Part shown: positions 31,024-39,800 of the stretch, piece after piece
Layout of the letters: each line of letters opens with the position of its first letter
How positions within the stretch are numbered: the stretch's first letter is position 1
Assembly: GCF_000368965.1 (NCBI RefSeq)
Contig: NZ_KB849779.1
Coordinates: forward strand, 372,001-436,000
Length of the DNA: 64,000 nucleotides
Direction of reading: 5' to 3'
Source of the DNA: Acinetobacter calcoaceticus DSM 30006 = CIP 81.8
GTDB lineage: Bacteria > Pseudomonadota > Gammaproteobacteria > Pseudomonadales > Moraxellaceae
Made by a program: the position numbers and the translations under genes
Notes under the pieces: generated by a model
The model's database searches: none
The model's input: the letters and a program-made list of their open reading frames with translations, nothing else
What the model was told of the DNA's origin: nothing

Positions 31024-31098
31024 TTTTGTACTCGTCGTAGAACTCGCGACTTATTATATGAACAACTAAGCCAGCATCAAGCTTTTTATTTCAAAATA

Positions 31099-31174
31099 TG
31101 GCAGGCCAGGAGGGACTCGAACCCCCAACATTCGGTTTTGGAGACCGACGCTCTACCAATTGAACTACTGACCT
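31099..31174 (-). tRNA. tRNA-Trp (anticodon CCA)
   Basis: A 76-nt cloverleaf with encoded CCA end. Acceptor AGGTCAG pairs with CTGGCCT with one mismatch region. The anticodon loop is TCTCCAAA, giving CCA, and the T-loop is GGTTCGAGTCC. It lies between tuf and secE, the same place as in E. coli. Confidence 0.95.
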
Positions 31175-31234
31175 ATAATGCAAGTTGAGAGCCAAAGCCC
31201 TCAACCTGAGACGTAATCCGTCACTATATTATGC

Positions 31235-32425
31235 TTATGCAGTTACTTTCGCAACAACACCAGCACCTACAGTACGACCACCTTCACGGATCGCAAAACG
31301 TAGACCTGGGTCCATTGCGATTGGGTGGATTAATTCTACTGACATTTCAACGTTGTCGCCTGGCATAACCATTTCAACGCCGTCTTGTAATTGGATTGCG
31401 CCAGTTACGTCAGTTGTACGGAAGTAGAACTGTGGACGGTAACCGTTAAGGAATGGAGTATGACGACCACCTTCTTCTTTAGAAAGTACGTATACTTCTG
31501 CATCGAATTTAGTGTGCGGCTTGATTGTACCTGGTTTAGCAAGTACTTGACCACGTTGTACGTCTTCACGCTTAGTACCACGTAGAAGAACACCACAGTT
31601 CTCGCCTGCACGACCTTCGTCAAGCAATTTACGGAACATTTCTACGCCAGTAACTGTAGTTGTTTGAGTATCACGGATACCAACAATTTCAACTGATTCG
31701 CCTACTTTCACGATACCAGCTTCTACACGACCAGTTACTACTGTACCACGGCCAGAGATAGAGAATACGTCTTCGATTGGCATTAAGAATGCTTTGTCGA
31801 TAGCACGTTCTGGTTCTGGAATGTAAGAGTCAAGCGCTTCAACAAGAGCAAGAACTGAAGGCTCACCATATTGACCAGCATCGCCTTCCAACGCTTTAAG
31901 CGCAGAACCACGGATAACTGGAGTATCATCACCTGGGAAGTCATAAGTAGAAAGAAGTTCACGAACTTCCATTTCTACTAATTCAAGTAATTCTTCATCA
32001 TCAACAAGGTCACACTTGTTCAAGAATACGATGATGTAAGGTACACCAACCTGACGAGAAAGAAGGATGTGTTCACGAGTTTGTGGCATTGGACCATCAG
32101 TCGCAGCACATACAAGGATCGCGCCGTCCATCTGAGCAGCACCAGTAATCATGTTTTTAACATAATCGGCGTGGCCCGGGCAGTCTACGTGAGCGTAGTG
32201 ACGGATTGGAGAATCGTATTCTACGTGTGAAGTATTAATTGTAATACCACGTGCTTTTTCTTCAGGTGCTGAGTCGATTTGTGAGTAATCTTTCGCTTCA
32301 CCGCCGTAAGTTTTTGCACAAATAGTTGCAATCGCAGCAGTTAAAGTTGTTTTACCATGGTCAACGTGACCGATTGTGCCCACGTTTACGTGTGGCTTAT
32401 TACGTTCAAACTTAGCCTTAGCCAT
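31235..32425 (-). CDS. tuf: Elongation factor Tu
   Basis: A 396-residue GTPase that delivers aminoacyl-tRNA to the ribosome. The GTP motifs are intact: [10 protein letters not shown], the switch region [23 protein letters not shown] and SALKAL. Domains 2 and 3 follow and end in [11 protein letters not shown]. Many Acinetobacter carry two tuf genes; this one is the tRNA-linked (tufB-like) copy. It sits between tRNA-Thr(GGT) and tRNA-Trp. Confidence 0.98.
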   Translation of the reverse strand: MAKAKFERNKPHVNVGTIGHVDHGKTTLTAAIATICAKTYGGEAKDYSQIDSAPEEKARGITINTSHVEYDSPIRHYAHVDCPGHADYVKNMITGAAQMDGAILVCAATDGPMPQTREHILLSRQVGVPYIIVFLNKCDLVDDEELLELVEMEVRELLSTYDFPGDDTPVIRGSALKALEGDAGQYGEPSVLALVEALDSYIPEPERAIDKAFLMPIEDVFSISGRGTVVTGRVEAGIVKVGESVEIVGIRDTQTTTVTGVEMFRKLLDEGRAGENCGVLLRGTKREDVQRGQVLAKPGTIKPHTKFDAEVYVLSKEEGGRHTPFLNGYRPQFYFRTTDVTGAIQLQDGVEMVMPGDNVEMSVELIHPIAMDPGLRFAIREGGRTVGAGVVAKVTA

Positions 32426-32571
32426 GTTTATAGTCCTCGTTTACGTCGAACACAATTCTGAGTAAGACCCAGCATCGACATATCGCCTAAAAAATCAAAC
32501 ACCCAATACTTGAAAAGCAGACTAATAAGCCTGCTTTTTAAATCTTTGTAGAAAACCTACTAAACTGTATC

Positions 32572-32646
<75 letters not shown>

Positions 32647-32659
32647 GATTATCCTTCGA

Positions 32660-32735
32660 TGGAGCGGGAGACGAGGGTCGAACTCGCGACATGCAGCTTG
32701 GAAGGCTGCCGCTCTACCAACTGAGCTACTCCCGC
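32660..32735 (-). tRNA. tRNA-Gly (anticodon TCC)
   Basis: A 76-nt tRNA with encoded CCA. Acceptor GCGGGAG pairs with CTCCCGC, and the anticodon stem-loop GCAGC CTTCCAA GCTGC gives TCC. Confidence 0.95.
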
Positions 32736-32772
32736 ACGATGCTGGTATACTTAGCACTTCAATCGAAGTTAA

Positions 32773-32856
32773 TGGTGGTGAGAGAAGGATTCGAACCTTC
32801 GAAACTTTCGTAGCGGAGTTACAGTCCGCCCCCTTTGACCGCTCGGGAATCTCACC
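32773..32856 (-). tRNA. tRNA-Tyr (anticodon GTA)
   Basis: An 84-nt tRNA with the long variable arm typical of tRNA-Tyr. Acceptor GGTGAGA pairs with TCTCACC, the anticodon loop CTGTAAC gives GTA, and CCA is encoded. Confidence 0.95.
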
Positions 32857-32909
32857 ACTTCACACTTATTTCAGTGTTATTCTTCACTTAACAACTTCAC
32901 ACTTTTAGA

Positions 32910-32985
<76 letters not shown>

Positions 32986-33026
32986 GCTTCTTAGTGTTTC
33001 GTACGTTTCGTATCGGAACGGTGTGC

Positions 33027-33054
33027 AGTTTAGCAAAACTTCCAAACGATGCAA
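33027..33054 (-). promoter_or_regulatory. Promoter of the tRNA-tuf operon
   Basis: Minus strand: -35 TTGCAT (33049-33054), a 16-bp spacer, -10 TAAACT (33027-33032). The C-rich stretch GCACACC follows at the expected start site, in keeping with a stable-RNA promoter that could be under stringent control. Confidence 0.6.
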
Positions 33055-33083
33055 GTGGTTTTTTTAAAAAAATCGCTAAAAAC

Positions 33084-34577
33084 TCATAAAATCAATCCGT
33101 TTGATGATAATTCAACCGCTTTGATCACTGCGCGAGCTTTTATTTGTGTTTCATTCCATTCTGATTCAGGATTTGAGTCTGCAACCAGCCCTGCTCCAGC
33201 CTGCACATACACCTTTTTATCACGGATAACACACGTACGGATTGCAATCGACATGTCCATTTCACCATGCCAACCTAAATACCCCACTGCCCCGCCGAAA
33301 ACGCCTCGCTTAACAGGCTCAACTTCATCAATGATTTCCATTGCACGAATTTTCGGTGCGCCAGATAGAGTACCTGCTGGAAAGGTTGCCTTAAATACAT
33401 CTAAGGCATCGATATCATCACGAACTTCACCTTGCACATTTGAAACAATGTGCATGACATGCGAATAGCGCTCAATCACCATTTGATCAGTAACTTTAAC
33501 CTTACCAATTTTAGAAACTCGACCAACATCATTTCGACCAAGGTCAATCAACATTAAATGCTCTGCTATTTCTTTTTCATCAGAAAGTAAATCTTTTTCT
33601 AAAGCGATGTCTTCTTCTTTAGTTTTTCCACGCGGTCTTGTACCTGCAAGCGGACGAACTGTCGCAATACCATTTTCCAGACGAGAAAGAATTTCTGGTG
33701 ATGATCCTACAATATGGAATGGTTTGTTATCTGTAATTGTTTGACCCTGCACCAAAAACAAATATGGTGAAGGGTTTAAATGACGTAAAGCACGGTAAAC
33801 TTGCAAAGCCTCACCATCAAAGTCCGAAACCATACGCTGGCCCGGAACAACCTGCATAACATCGCCCGCTCTAATGTATTCTTTTACCTTCTCAATTGTT
33901 TCAAGGAACTTAGCCTTACCCGTAATCGATTCAAAATGAGGCGGTGTATGCGGCTTAGCTTGCAAACTCACTGGTGTAGCTAATAACTGCTCTAATTGAT
34001 CTAACTTTTGCTGAGCATCTTCATAAGCATCTGGCTGCGTTGTATCAGCATGGATAATTAAAAACAAAGTATCTTTAAGGTTATCGAAAACAATGACTGT
34101 CTTTGATAGCATCAACCACAAGTCTGGTAAAGCAATTGGATCAGCAGCAGGTACATTCTTTAAGCGCGGCTCAATATAACGAACTGCATCATAGCCCAAA
34201 TAACCAACTAGCCCGCCAGTAAAACTTGGTAATGCTGGCAGAAGCTCAGCTGGTGGCACTGTAAATTGCTTCTGAAATTCACGAATATATTGAAATGGAT
34301 CTAGGCAATCTTCTTGTGTGATCGAACCATCAGCATGCTGTATAGACAAGACCCCTGCATTACATGAAAAAACTGTCGATTCGCCTAAACCGATCATGGA
34401 GTAGCGCGCCCAGTTTTCACCACCTTCGACAGACTCAAATAAATAAGCTTGTTTTTGGTCCTTAAAACGAGCAAAAACAGATAAAGGTGTTTCCGTATCT
34501 GCCAAACGCTGGCGATAAACTGGAATCGTGTTGTAACCTGATGCCTTAAGTTGTTCAAATTGCGCTAATGTAGTCAT
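33084..34577 (-). CDS. trpE: TrpE, anthranilate synthase component I
   Basis: A 497-residue enzyme converting chorismate to anthranilate, with ammonia supplied by TrpG (not in this window), the first step of tryptophan synthesis. The C-terminal chorismate-binding domain is complete: VVPGQRMVSDF, FHIVGSSPEILSRLENG, RPLAGTRPRGKT, LIDLGRNDVGRVSKIGKV, and TLSGAPKIRAMEIIDEVEP. The N-terminal domain binds feedback tryptophan in relatives. It follows gph with a 109-bp gap containing a short ORF and competing repeats. trpE here stands apart from trpGDC, as is usual in Acinetobacter and Pseudomonas. Confidence 0.97.
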   Translation of the reverse strand: MTTLAQFEQLKASGYNTIPVYRQRLADTETPLSVFARFKDQKQAYLFESVEGGENWARYSMIGLGESTVFSCNAGVLSIQHADGSITQEDCLDPFQYIREFQKQFTVPPAELLPALPSFTGGLVGYLGYDAVRYIEPRLKNVPAADPIALPDLWLMLSKTVIVFDNLKDTLFLIIHADTTQPDAYEDAQQKLDQLEQLLATPVSLQAKPHTPPHFESITGKAKFLETIEKVKEYIRAGDVMQVVPGQRMVSDFDGEALQVYRALRHLNPSPYLFLVQGQTITDNKPFHIVGSSPEILSRLENGIATVRPLAGTRPRGKTKEEDIALEKDLLSDEKEIAEHLMLIDLGRNDVGRVSKIGKVKVTDQMVIERYSHVMHIVSNVQGEVRDDIDALDVFKATFPAGTLSGAPKIRAMEIIDEVEPVKRGVFGGAVGYLGWHGEMDMSIAIRTCVIRDKKVYVQAGAGLVADSNPESEWNETQIKARAVIKAVELSSNGLIL

Positions 34578-34592
34578 GAATTTTTCTCTAAT

Positions 34593-34654
34593 ATGGTTTC
34601 GATTTAAAACGGTGTTTTTCTAGTTTCGATTTAGACACGCCATCGAAAAACCAT
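34593..34654 (-). promoter_or_regulatory. Repeats before trpE that can form alternative hairpins
   Basis: On the minus strand, ATGGTTTTTCGAT (34642-34654) can pair either with ATCGAAAC at 34623-34630 or with ATCGAAACCAT at 34593-34603. The two downstream copies are direct repeats of TAAATCGAAAC. The pairings exclude each other, and the second lies just before the trpE ribosome site. Confidence 0.4.
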
Positions 34655-34666
34655 ACGCTTATTCAT
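34631..34666 (-). CDS. Possible 11-codon leader peptide before trpE
   Basis: ATG 34666, seven bases after GGAGA, encodes MNKRMVFRWRV and stops at TAA 34631-34633. It contains a single tryptophan codon. It overlaps the left arm of the repeats that can fold in two ways. This is the layout of a leader peptide, but one Trp codon is few for classical attenuation, so the call is tentative. Confidence 0.35.
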   Translation of the reverse strand: MNKRMVFRWRV

Positions 34667-34686
34667 GCTGATCTCCATTTCACTCA

Positions 34687-35355
34687 TTAGATAATTAACT
34701 CAGCCAAACTATCAACTACTTGCTGAGGTTGGCAATCATAGATATTTTCTCCATGATTATAGCCATAGCTAACCACAATACAATCAATTCCCGCGCGGCG
34801 TGCAGCCTCAATATCATTACTTGAATCGCCAATCATTAGCGAGTGCGAAGCAGATATCTTTAAACTTTGCATACAATGCAACAAAGGTAATGGATGTGGT
34901 TTTCTCTCTGGCAAGCTATCACCACCCAGTACAACTTGAAAATAAGAAGAAAGTTCCAATGCATCCAGCAATCCTTGGGCAAGTTGCACAGGCTTATTGG
35001 TAACACATGCCATATGTATATTCAAAGTTTTACAATGCTTTAAAAACTCAGTTACTCCAGGATAAATTTGAGTATTTACACAAAGCTCTGCACCGTATAC
35101 ATCTACAAATTTTTGTAATAAAACTTTATGTTGTTCGGTGTCTAATTTTCCAAATATATGAAGCAAAACACTTTCACAAAGTTTTGAAGCTCCTTTACCC
35201 ACCCATTCTCGTATTTGTGCTTCAGTTACCAATGGCCAACTTAGCGCGTCTAAACTTAAATTCATGGATCGATATAAATCAGCTGCAGAGTCAACTAACG
35301 TTCCATCTAGGTCAAATAAAATTAAATCGCGCTTATTTAGTTGTGCAACAGACAT
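34687..35355 (-). CDS. gph: Phosphoglycolate phosphatase-like HAD hydrolase
   Basis: A 222-residue HAD-family phosphatase. ATG 35355 follows AAGAAG closely; the open frame extends 13 codons upstream without a ribosome site. Motif I is LILFDLDGTLVDSAADL with the nucleophile Asp and acid/base Asp. Motif II is in MACVTNKP, motif III is the Lys of ERKPHPLP, and motif IV is MIGDSSNDIEAARRAG. This matches Gph, which removes phosphate from 2-phosphoglycolate formed in DNA repair. The gph-trpE order is conserved in pseudomonads and relatives. An alternative phosphosugar substrate cannot be excluded. Confidence 0.88.
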   Translation of the reverse strand: MSVAQLNKRDLILFDLDGTLVDSAADLYRSMNLSLDALSWPLVTEAQIREWVGKGASKLCESVLLHIFGKLDTEQHKVLLQKFVDVYGAELCVNTQIYPGVTEFLKHCKTLNIHMACVTNKPVQLAQGLLDALELSSYFQVVLGGDSLPERKPHPLPLLHCMQSLKISASHSLMIGDSSNDIEAARRAGIDCIVVSYGYNHGENIYDCQPQQVVDSLAELII

Positions 35356-35373
35356 CTTCTTATACTCAAAATT

Positions 35374-35399
35374 AAAAAGGCATGCGTTTAGCATGCCTT
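35374..35399 (-). terminator. Terminator of the FHA gene
   Basis: Minus strand: GGCATGC, loop TAAAC, GCATGCC, then TTTTT. It lies 20 bp after the FHA stop and just upstream of gph. Confidence 0.85.
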
Positions 35400-35420
35400 G
35401 ATTGTAAAAGCACCAATGGA

Positions 35421-36050
35421 TTATTTAAAGAACAACCATGCCAATAAAGCTAAGATTACTAAAATAATAATAGTGATTAAACCAACTGAAGCATTCTTCT
35501 GCTGCTCTTTTTCTTCAGCAACACGAGAAACAGGCTCATCAAAAGCAACAGGTGTCTGTTGTGTTTGTACATTAACATCTACACCTTCTGGGATCGGTGC
35601 AGGTTTTGGAATAGAGATATTCTGTGGCATCCCATCGCGACTGACTTCTATTTCAGCAGCGCGCTCTGTAAGGCTTGGCATACCTTGATCGCTTAAATCT
35701 TGAGATGGAGCCGTATTTACAGGTTCTGCTTCAATTTCAGGCAAATCCTCTATTTCCTGCACAGGCGCTAATACAGAAAATTTAAAGCTAGCAAATTGAA
35801 CAATATCACCATCATGCAGCTGTTTTTCTTGCTCAATACGAATATCGTTTATGAATGTGCCATTCGATGAATTAAGGTCTTGTACCCATAGCAATTGATC
35901 TTTTAAAAGCAATGCAGCGTGGCGACGTGAAATTTCAGCAGCTTGTAACAACACATCAGCATCTTGATGGCGCCCTACCAACATATCACGATCAATACTA
36001 ATTTCTTGGCCAGTAATTTCGCCAGTAACTGCTTGTAATTTCCAAGTCAT
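35421..36050 (-). CDS. FHA-domain protein with C-terminal membrane anchor
   Basis: A 209-residue protein. The N-terminal forkhead-associated domain (about 1-95) keeps the phosphothreonine-binding signature: VGRH near 25-28, SRRHAAL near 41-47, and NSSNGTFIND near 60-69. A disordered, Pro/Gln/Glu-rich linker (about 100-180) follows, with a final hydrophobic helix, GLITIIILVILALLAWLFF, ending in one Lys. It is a tail-anchored protein with the FHA domain in the cytosol. FHA domains read Ser/Thr phosphorylation; I see no Ser/Thr kinase in the window. The partner is unknown. Confidence 0.82.
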   Translation of the reverse strand: MTWKLQAVTGEITGQEISIDRDMLVGRHQDADVLLQAAEISRRHAALLLKDQLLWVQDLNSSNGTFINDIRIEQEKQLHDGDIVQFASFKFSVLAPVQEIEDLPEIEAEPVNTAPSQDLSDQGMPSLTERAAEIEVSRDGMPQNISIPKPAPIPEGVDVNVQTQQTPVAFDEPVSRVAEEKEQQKNASVGLITIIILVILALLAWLFFK

Positions 36051-36280
36051 AACCCTATCCCACTACCATCATATTTTATGTAATGATAGCAACATTATCA
36101 CGAAACCACATATAACAATAAAAAGGATAAATTGTTATTTATACTAAAAATAATTTTAAATTAATAACTTATATGTCTAACACTAACTTTTAAACATATC
36201 TAAAATAAGAAACAAGCTGCCTAAACAGCTCGCTTCTTAAATAATTTCTCACAACCAATGAAACTACAAATATACTTAAA

Positions 36281-36610
36281 TTATAATTTCGTATAACTTA
36301 CTATTTTATAGCCTGCATTAAATCTGTAGGGATAATCTTGGATTGAGCCACACCCCAACAAGGCTTTCTCATTTCCAACAATGTCTATCTGTTGAGTCCA
36401 TTTCACTGTCTGGTTCTTTGCATTTACATATGATATTTCATAAACAACCCTATATGGAATATTGTCCAAGTTAAGAACATAGACCACATTTCCAGCAAAA
36501 CAACCACTGGTAGTTGGAGATAAAAATCCACTTGTAATAATGGGTGCGGCATAAGAGCTGCTAGCGAGTAAAAACATAATTATTCCCGCAATATAAGATT
36601 TTTGTTTCAT
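36281..36610 (-). CDS. Small secreted protein of unknown function
   Basis: A 109-residue protein with a clear signal peptide (MKQKSYIAGIIMFLLASSSY, cleaved after YAA or nearby). The mature part is about 88 residues, beta-rich in appearance, with two cysteines (TSGCFAG and LLGCGSI) that could form one disulfide. I do not recognise a family. It lies alone between gspD and the FHA gene in an AT-rich setting, with gaps of about 230 and 140 bp that hold no other feature I can support. Confidence 0.65.
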   Translation of the reverse strand: MKQKSYIAGIIMFLLASSSYAAPIITSGFLSPTTSGCFAGNVVYVLNLDNIPYRVVYEISYVNAKNQTVKWTQQIDIVGNEKALLGCGSIQDYPYRFNAGYKIVSYTKL

Positions 36611-36748
36611 TTTTTCATACCTATTATAAAGTTTTCAATTTGGTTTAAAATCATAAAAAGCTATTGATTAATAAAAGTTATAAGTATTAATGAATTACAT
36701 CTCCTTCAATAATTAATAATTCACTTGATTAAAATATAATATTAACAT

Positions 36749-38920
36749 CTATTTTCTCAAATTTGGAGCAGTGGATGACATAGGAATATTACTTGATGGA
36801 ACTTGATTGTAGCTTTTTGGTTGAGTTGCAATACTTGGCGGTGTCATCTTTTGATTATAGACATCATCAACCTGTTCAGGCAGTTTGGCAAAATTGCCAT
36901 TTTGATCCATCGCTAATTGTAAGGTGTAAAGTTGATTATAGCGCTGCTGAGACAAACGGCGCACATCATTCGCATCACCAACAATCGTTGGATGAATAAA
37001 GACGAGAAGATTACGTTTTACATTGCTTCGAGTATCCGAGCGGAATAACCTACCTAGGTATGGAATACTGCTTAACCCAGGAATACCTTGACGGTTAAAT
37101 TCAACATCATCCGACACTAAACCACCCAAGACTACTGTCTGTCCATGCTCAGCCAATACAGCTGTTTTTATAGCACGTTTGTTTGTAATCAAATCGGCAG
37201 CCTGCCCCTTACTCGCCTGAACATTTGAAACTTCTTGTTCAATTTCAAGTCGAACTGTGCCATTTTCACCTATGTGAGGTATAACTTTTAATGTGACCCC
37301 GACATCTTTACGTTCAACAGTTGTGTATGGATTGATACCTGTACTGTTTGTAGTGACCGACCCTGTTACAAATGGAACGTTCTGACCTACAACAATATAA
37401 GCTTCTTCATTGTCCATCGTTACAATAGAAGGAGTAGACAATAAATTAGATGCTGTATTCTCTTTTAGAGCTTGAATTAAAGCTCCATAAAGTTGGCGAG
37501 AACCATCTGCACCCTCTTTATATTTCCCTAGTGCTATTGAACTACCTGCTCCAATTGCACTTCCCAAACCAGAAGCACCACCTGTTAAATAACCAGCTGC
37601 CAGTGAAGCTAGACTTGAACCTGCATTCGTAAAATTAATTAAACCGATACCACTATTAATATCACCAAGTGCCCATTGCACCCCTAATTGATCGGCATCT
37701 TTACCCGAAACTTCAATAATGGCAGCTTCAATTAAAACTTGTTGACGACGAATATCAAGCTGCTGGATGGCAGATTCAATTTCACGCATTAATTGTGGAT
37801 CAGCCTTAACCACTAACGAGTTTTGGGCATTATCCGCGATAATGCTCACACCATTTTGGCTAAAGCTAGAGATACTGTTCTGATTGTTGTTATTTGAATT
37901 ACCATTTAGGTTAATAGATGGAGTAGAAATTGAGCTACCATTTGAACCAGATGTATTTGAGCTGGAATTCTGGTTATTACCCATTAAATTATTAATCGGA
38001 TTCGACGAGTTAGAAGAACCATTATTACTATTTGACGAAGAAACAGCCTGCCCCGTTACAAGGCCTTGTAAAATCTCTGATAAATTTTTTGCACTTGCAT
38101 ATTTCAGTCGGAAAACTTTTAAGCCGCCTAAACGGTCTGCCGAAGGCACATCCAGCATCTCAATCATGTGGCGAATGCGCTTACGTGTTTCAGGATCACC
38201 CTTTACCAAAATACGATTCGTTCGGTTGTCTGCAATAATACGAATACGTGCACCACTAAAATCTTTCGAAGCTCCCGTTGCACTCATCGCCTCAAGTTGA
38301 GTAATGATTTCTTCTGCCTGACTCGATTGCAAGTTAATGGCTTCAATATCATTTTGCCCCGTACCATCAAGGTTACGAATGATATTTTCAAGTTGGTAGA
38401 TATTCGCAGCCCGGTCCGAAACAATCAGCGCATTAGTGCCTGCTATCGCAGCCATATGTGCAAATTGAGGCATTAAAGGGCGAAGTGCTGGAATTAAGTC
38501 ATTTGGATTGGTATTTTCAAGCCAAATCACTCGAGTGACGATTTGATCACCACGCAGTCTATTTCTAGAATCGTAAGGAATTCCCGAATTTTTAACATTG
38601 CTATCCGGCACCAGTTTAATGGTGTTCCCAGAAGGAATTGCCACCACCCCATTTACATTTAAGACCCCAAGAAACAGATCATAAACTTCATCTTTATTGA
38701 GGGGTTTATTCGATATTACTGTGACATTGCCACGTACTCGCGGATCTACTGCAAAGTTTTTCCCCGTGATGTCCGCAACTTCATTAATAAATGCAGTTAA
38801 GTCAGCATCACGTAAATTGATCTTCCATGTCTGGGCATAGACGCTGCTGCTCACTGTCGCAATCAATGGGGCTGCTGCAAGTAATGCCCAAAGTGGACGT
38901 TGATGATTCAATAAAGCCAT
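36749..38920 (-). CDS. gspD: GspD, type II secretion system secretin
   Basis: A 723-residue outer-membrane channel subunit. After a signal peptide (about 1-29, ending SSVYA) come the N0 domain (TWKINLRDADLTAFINEVAD), the N1-N3 domains (IVTRVIWLENTNPNDLIPAL; IRIIADNRTNRILVKG; VFRLKYASAKNLSEIL), and the secretin domain (LIEAAIIEVSGKDADQLGVQ; NEEAYIVVGQNVPFVTGS; VVLGGLVSDD; IPYLGRLFRS). The N3 domain carries a long Asn/Ser-rich insertion (about 292-355). T2SS exports folded lipases and proteases in Acinetobacter. gspC lies 41 bp upstream in the same operon. Confidence 0.95.
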   Translation of the reverse strand: MALLNHQRPLWALLAAAPLIATVSSSVYAQTWKINLRDADLTAFINEVADITGKNFAVDPRVRGNVTVISNKPLNKDEVYDLFLGVLNVNGVVAIPSGNTIKLVPDSNVKNSGIPYDSRNRLRGDQIVTRVIWLENTNPNDLIPALRPLMPQFAHMAAIAGTNALIVSDRAANIYQLENIIRNLDGTGQNDIEAINLQSSQAEEIITQLEAMSATGASKDFSGARIRIIADNRTNRILVKGDPETRKRIRHMIEMLDVPSADRLGGLKVFRLKYASAKNLSEILQGLVTGQAVSSSNSNNGSSNSSNPINNLMGNNQNSSSNTSGSNGSSISTPSINLNGNSNNNNQNSISSFSQNGVSIIADNAQNSLVVKADPQLMREIESAIQQLDIRRQQVLIEAAIIEVSGKDADQLGVQWALGDINSGIGLINFTNAGSSLASLAAGYLTGGASGLGSAIGAGSSIALGKYKEGADGSRQLYGALIQALKENTASNLLSTPSIVTMDNEEAYIVVGQNVPFVTGSVTTNSTGINPYTTVERKDVGVTLKVIPHIGENGTVRLEIEQEVSNVQASKGQAADLITNKRAIKTAVLAEHGQTVVLGGLVSDDVEFNRQGIPGLSSIPYLGRLFRSDTRSNVKRNLLVFIHPTIVGDANDVRRLSQQRYNQLYTLQLAMDQNGNFAKLPEQVDDVYNQKMTPPSIATQPKSYNQVPSSNIPMSSTAPNLRK

Positions 38921-38961
38921 AACTTGCGATAATTCCTAACTCTTATGGTGACGTGTTATCA

Positions 38962-39798
38962 CTAAAAATTTTGTTGTATGGTCATCACTTGATCACCACG
39001 TTTTATTTCTATTTTCACTTGCCCAGCTCGACGAGCTTGTTCAAGTAACTGCACATCCGTTTGTCCTTGCCCAACCGTTTGACCATTTAAAGAAACAATC
39101 CGGTCACCCGGCCTTAAACCTAACTTATTTCGAAGTGCAGTGGGTGTACGTTCTGTAACTTCAAAACCTTCACTTGAGTTACCGCTTACACCCATATCAC
39201 GTAGATATTGTTCACGGTTCCCTTGCATTTGCTGAATAGCCTGTCCCAGCGCTTCTTGAGTCGTATTAACAGGTGCCGATGGTTGAGACGCTGTAGCAGT
39301 TGGTTGTGAGGCATCTGGCGTCATGGGCTGATATAAACCGTTTGGCAAACCTTTGAACTGAAGTTCACGAGTACTGCCATTACCTTGACGCAATATAACG
39401 TGATCCCAATAAACTTCTGCCAACTGATAAGATGTAGAGCCTATTGTTTCCCCCACCCGATATCGGTCAGCAGTATTATCAAGCTTAATCACCGCTGAGG
39501 AAAAACGGTTCGGATAGCCCACCATCACACCCTGCAATTCTAGGTTGACATTTTCCTGAGCTGCATTGGCTGAAGGTTCATTAAAAATCGAAAAAGTACT
39601 AATGTTAGGAATTTGCGGCTGCTGTGATCCCAACTCTACCCGATCGAATTGCATCATTTGGGGAGGTGCAATGACCCACCAAAATAATGAAGCTAATTTC
39701 CAACACAGCCATAAAATTAAAAAGGCAAATACGATAACACTTAAGCGATCTAATTTTTGCCATTGTAGTTGCTGTAATTTTTCAATCCATACTTTCAT
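38962..39798 (-). CDS. gspC: GspC, type II secretion system inner-membrane protein
   Basis: A 278-residue bitopic protein that links the inner-membrane platform to the secretin. A short cytosolic N-terminus precedes one membrane helix (about 20-42, VIVFAFLILWLCWKLASLFW). The periplasmic homology region (LQGVMVGYPNRFSSAVI, YRVGETI, AEVYWDHVILRQG) binds GspD N0. A Gln/Pro/Thr-rich linker leads to a C-terminal PDZ domain (LGLRPGDRIVSLNGQTV). It starts 2 bp after the gspN stop region and is co-transcribed with gspN and gspD. Confidence 0.93.
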   Translation of the reverse strand: MKVWIEKLQQLQWQKLDRLSVIVFAFLILWLCWKLASLFWWVIAPPQMMQFDRVELGSQQPQIPNISTFSIFNEPSANAAQENVNLELQGVMVGYPNRFSSAVIKLDNTADRYRVGETIGSTSYQLAEVYWDHVILRQGNGSTRELQFKGLPNGLYQPMTPDASQPTATASQPSAPVNTTQEALGQAIQQMQGNREQYLRDMGVSGNSSEGFEVTERTPTALRNKLGLRPGDRIVSLNGQTVGQGQTDVQLLEQARRAGQVKIEIKRGDQVMTIQQNF

Positions 39799-39800
39799 TA

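Noticed and set aside
34593-34666. Classical tryptophan attenuator before trpE
   Set aside because: Only one Trp codon in the short ORF and no U-run terminator stem. Kept only as a possible leader element of unknown mechanism.
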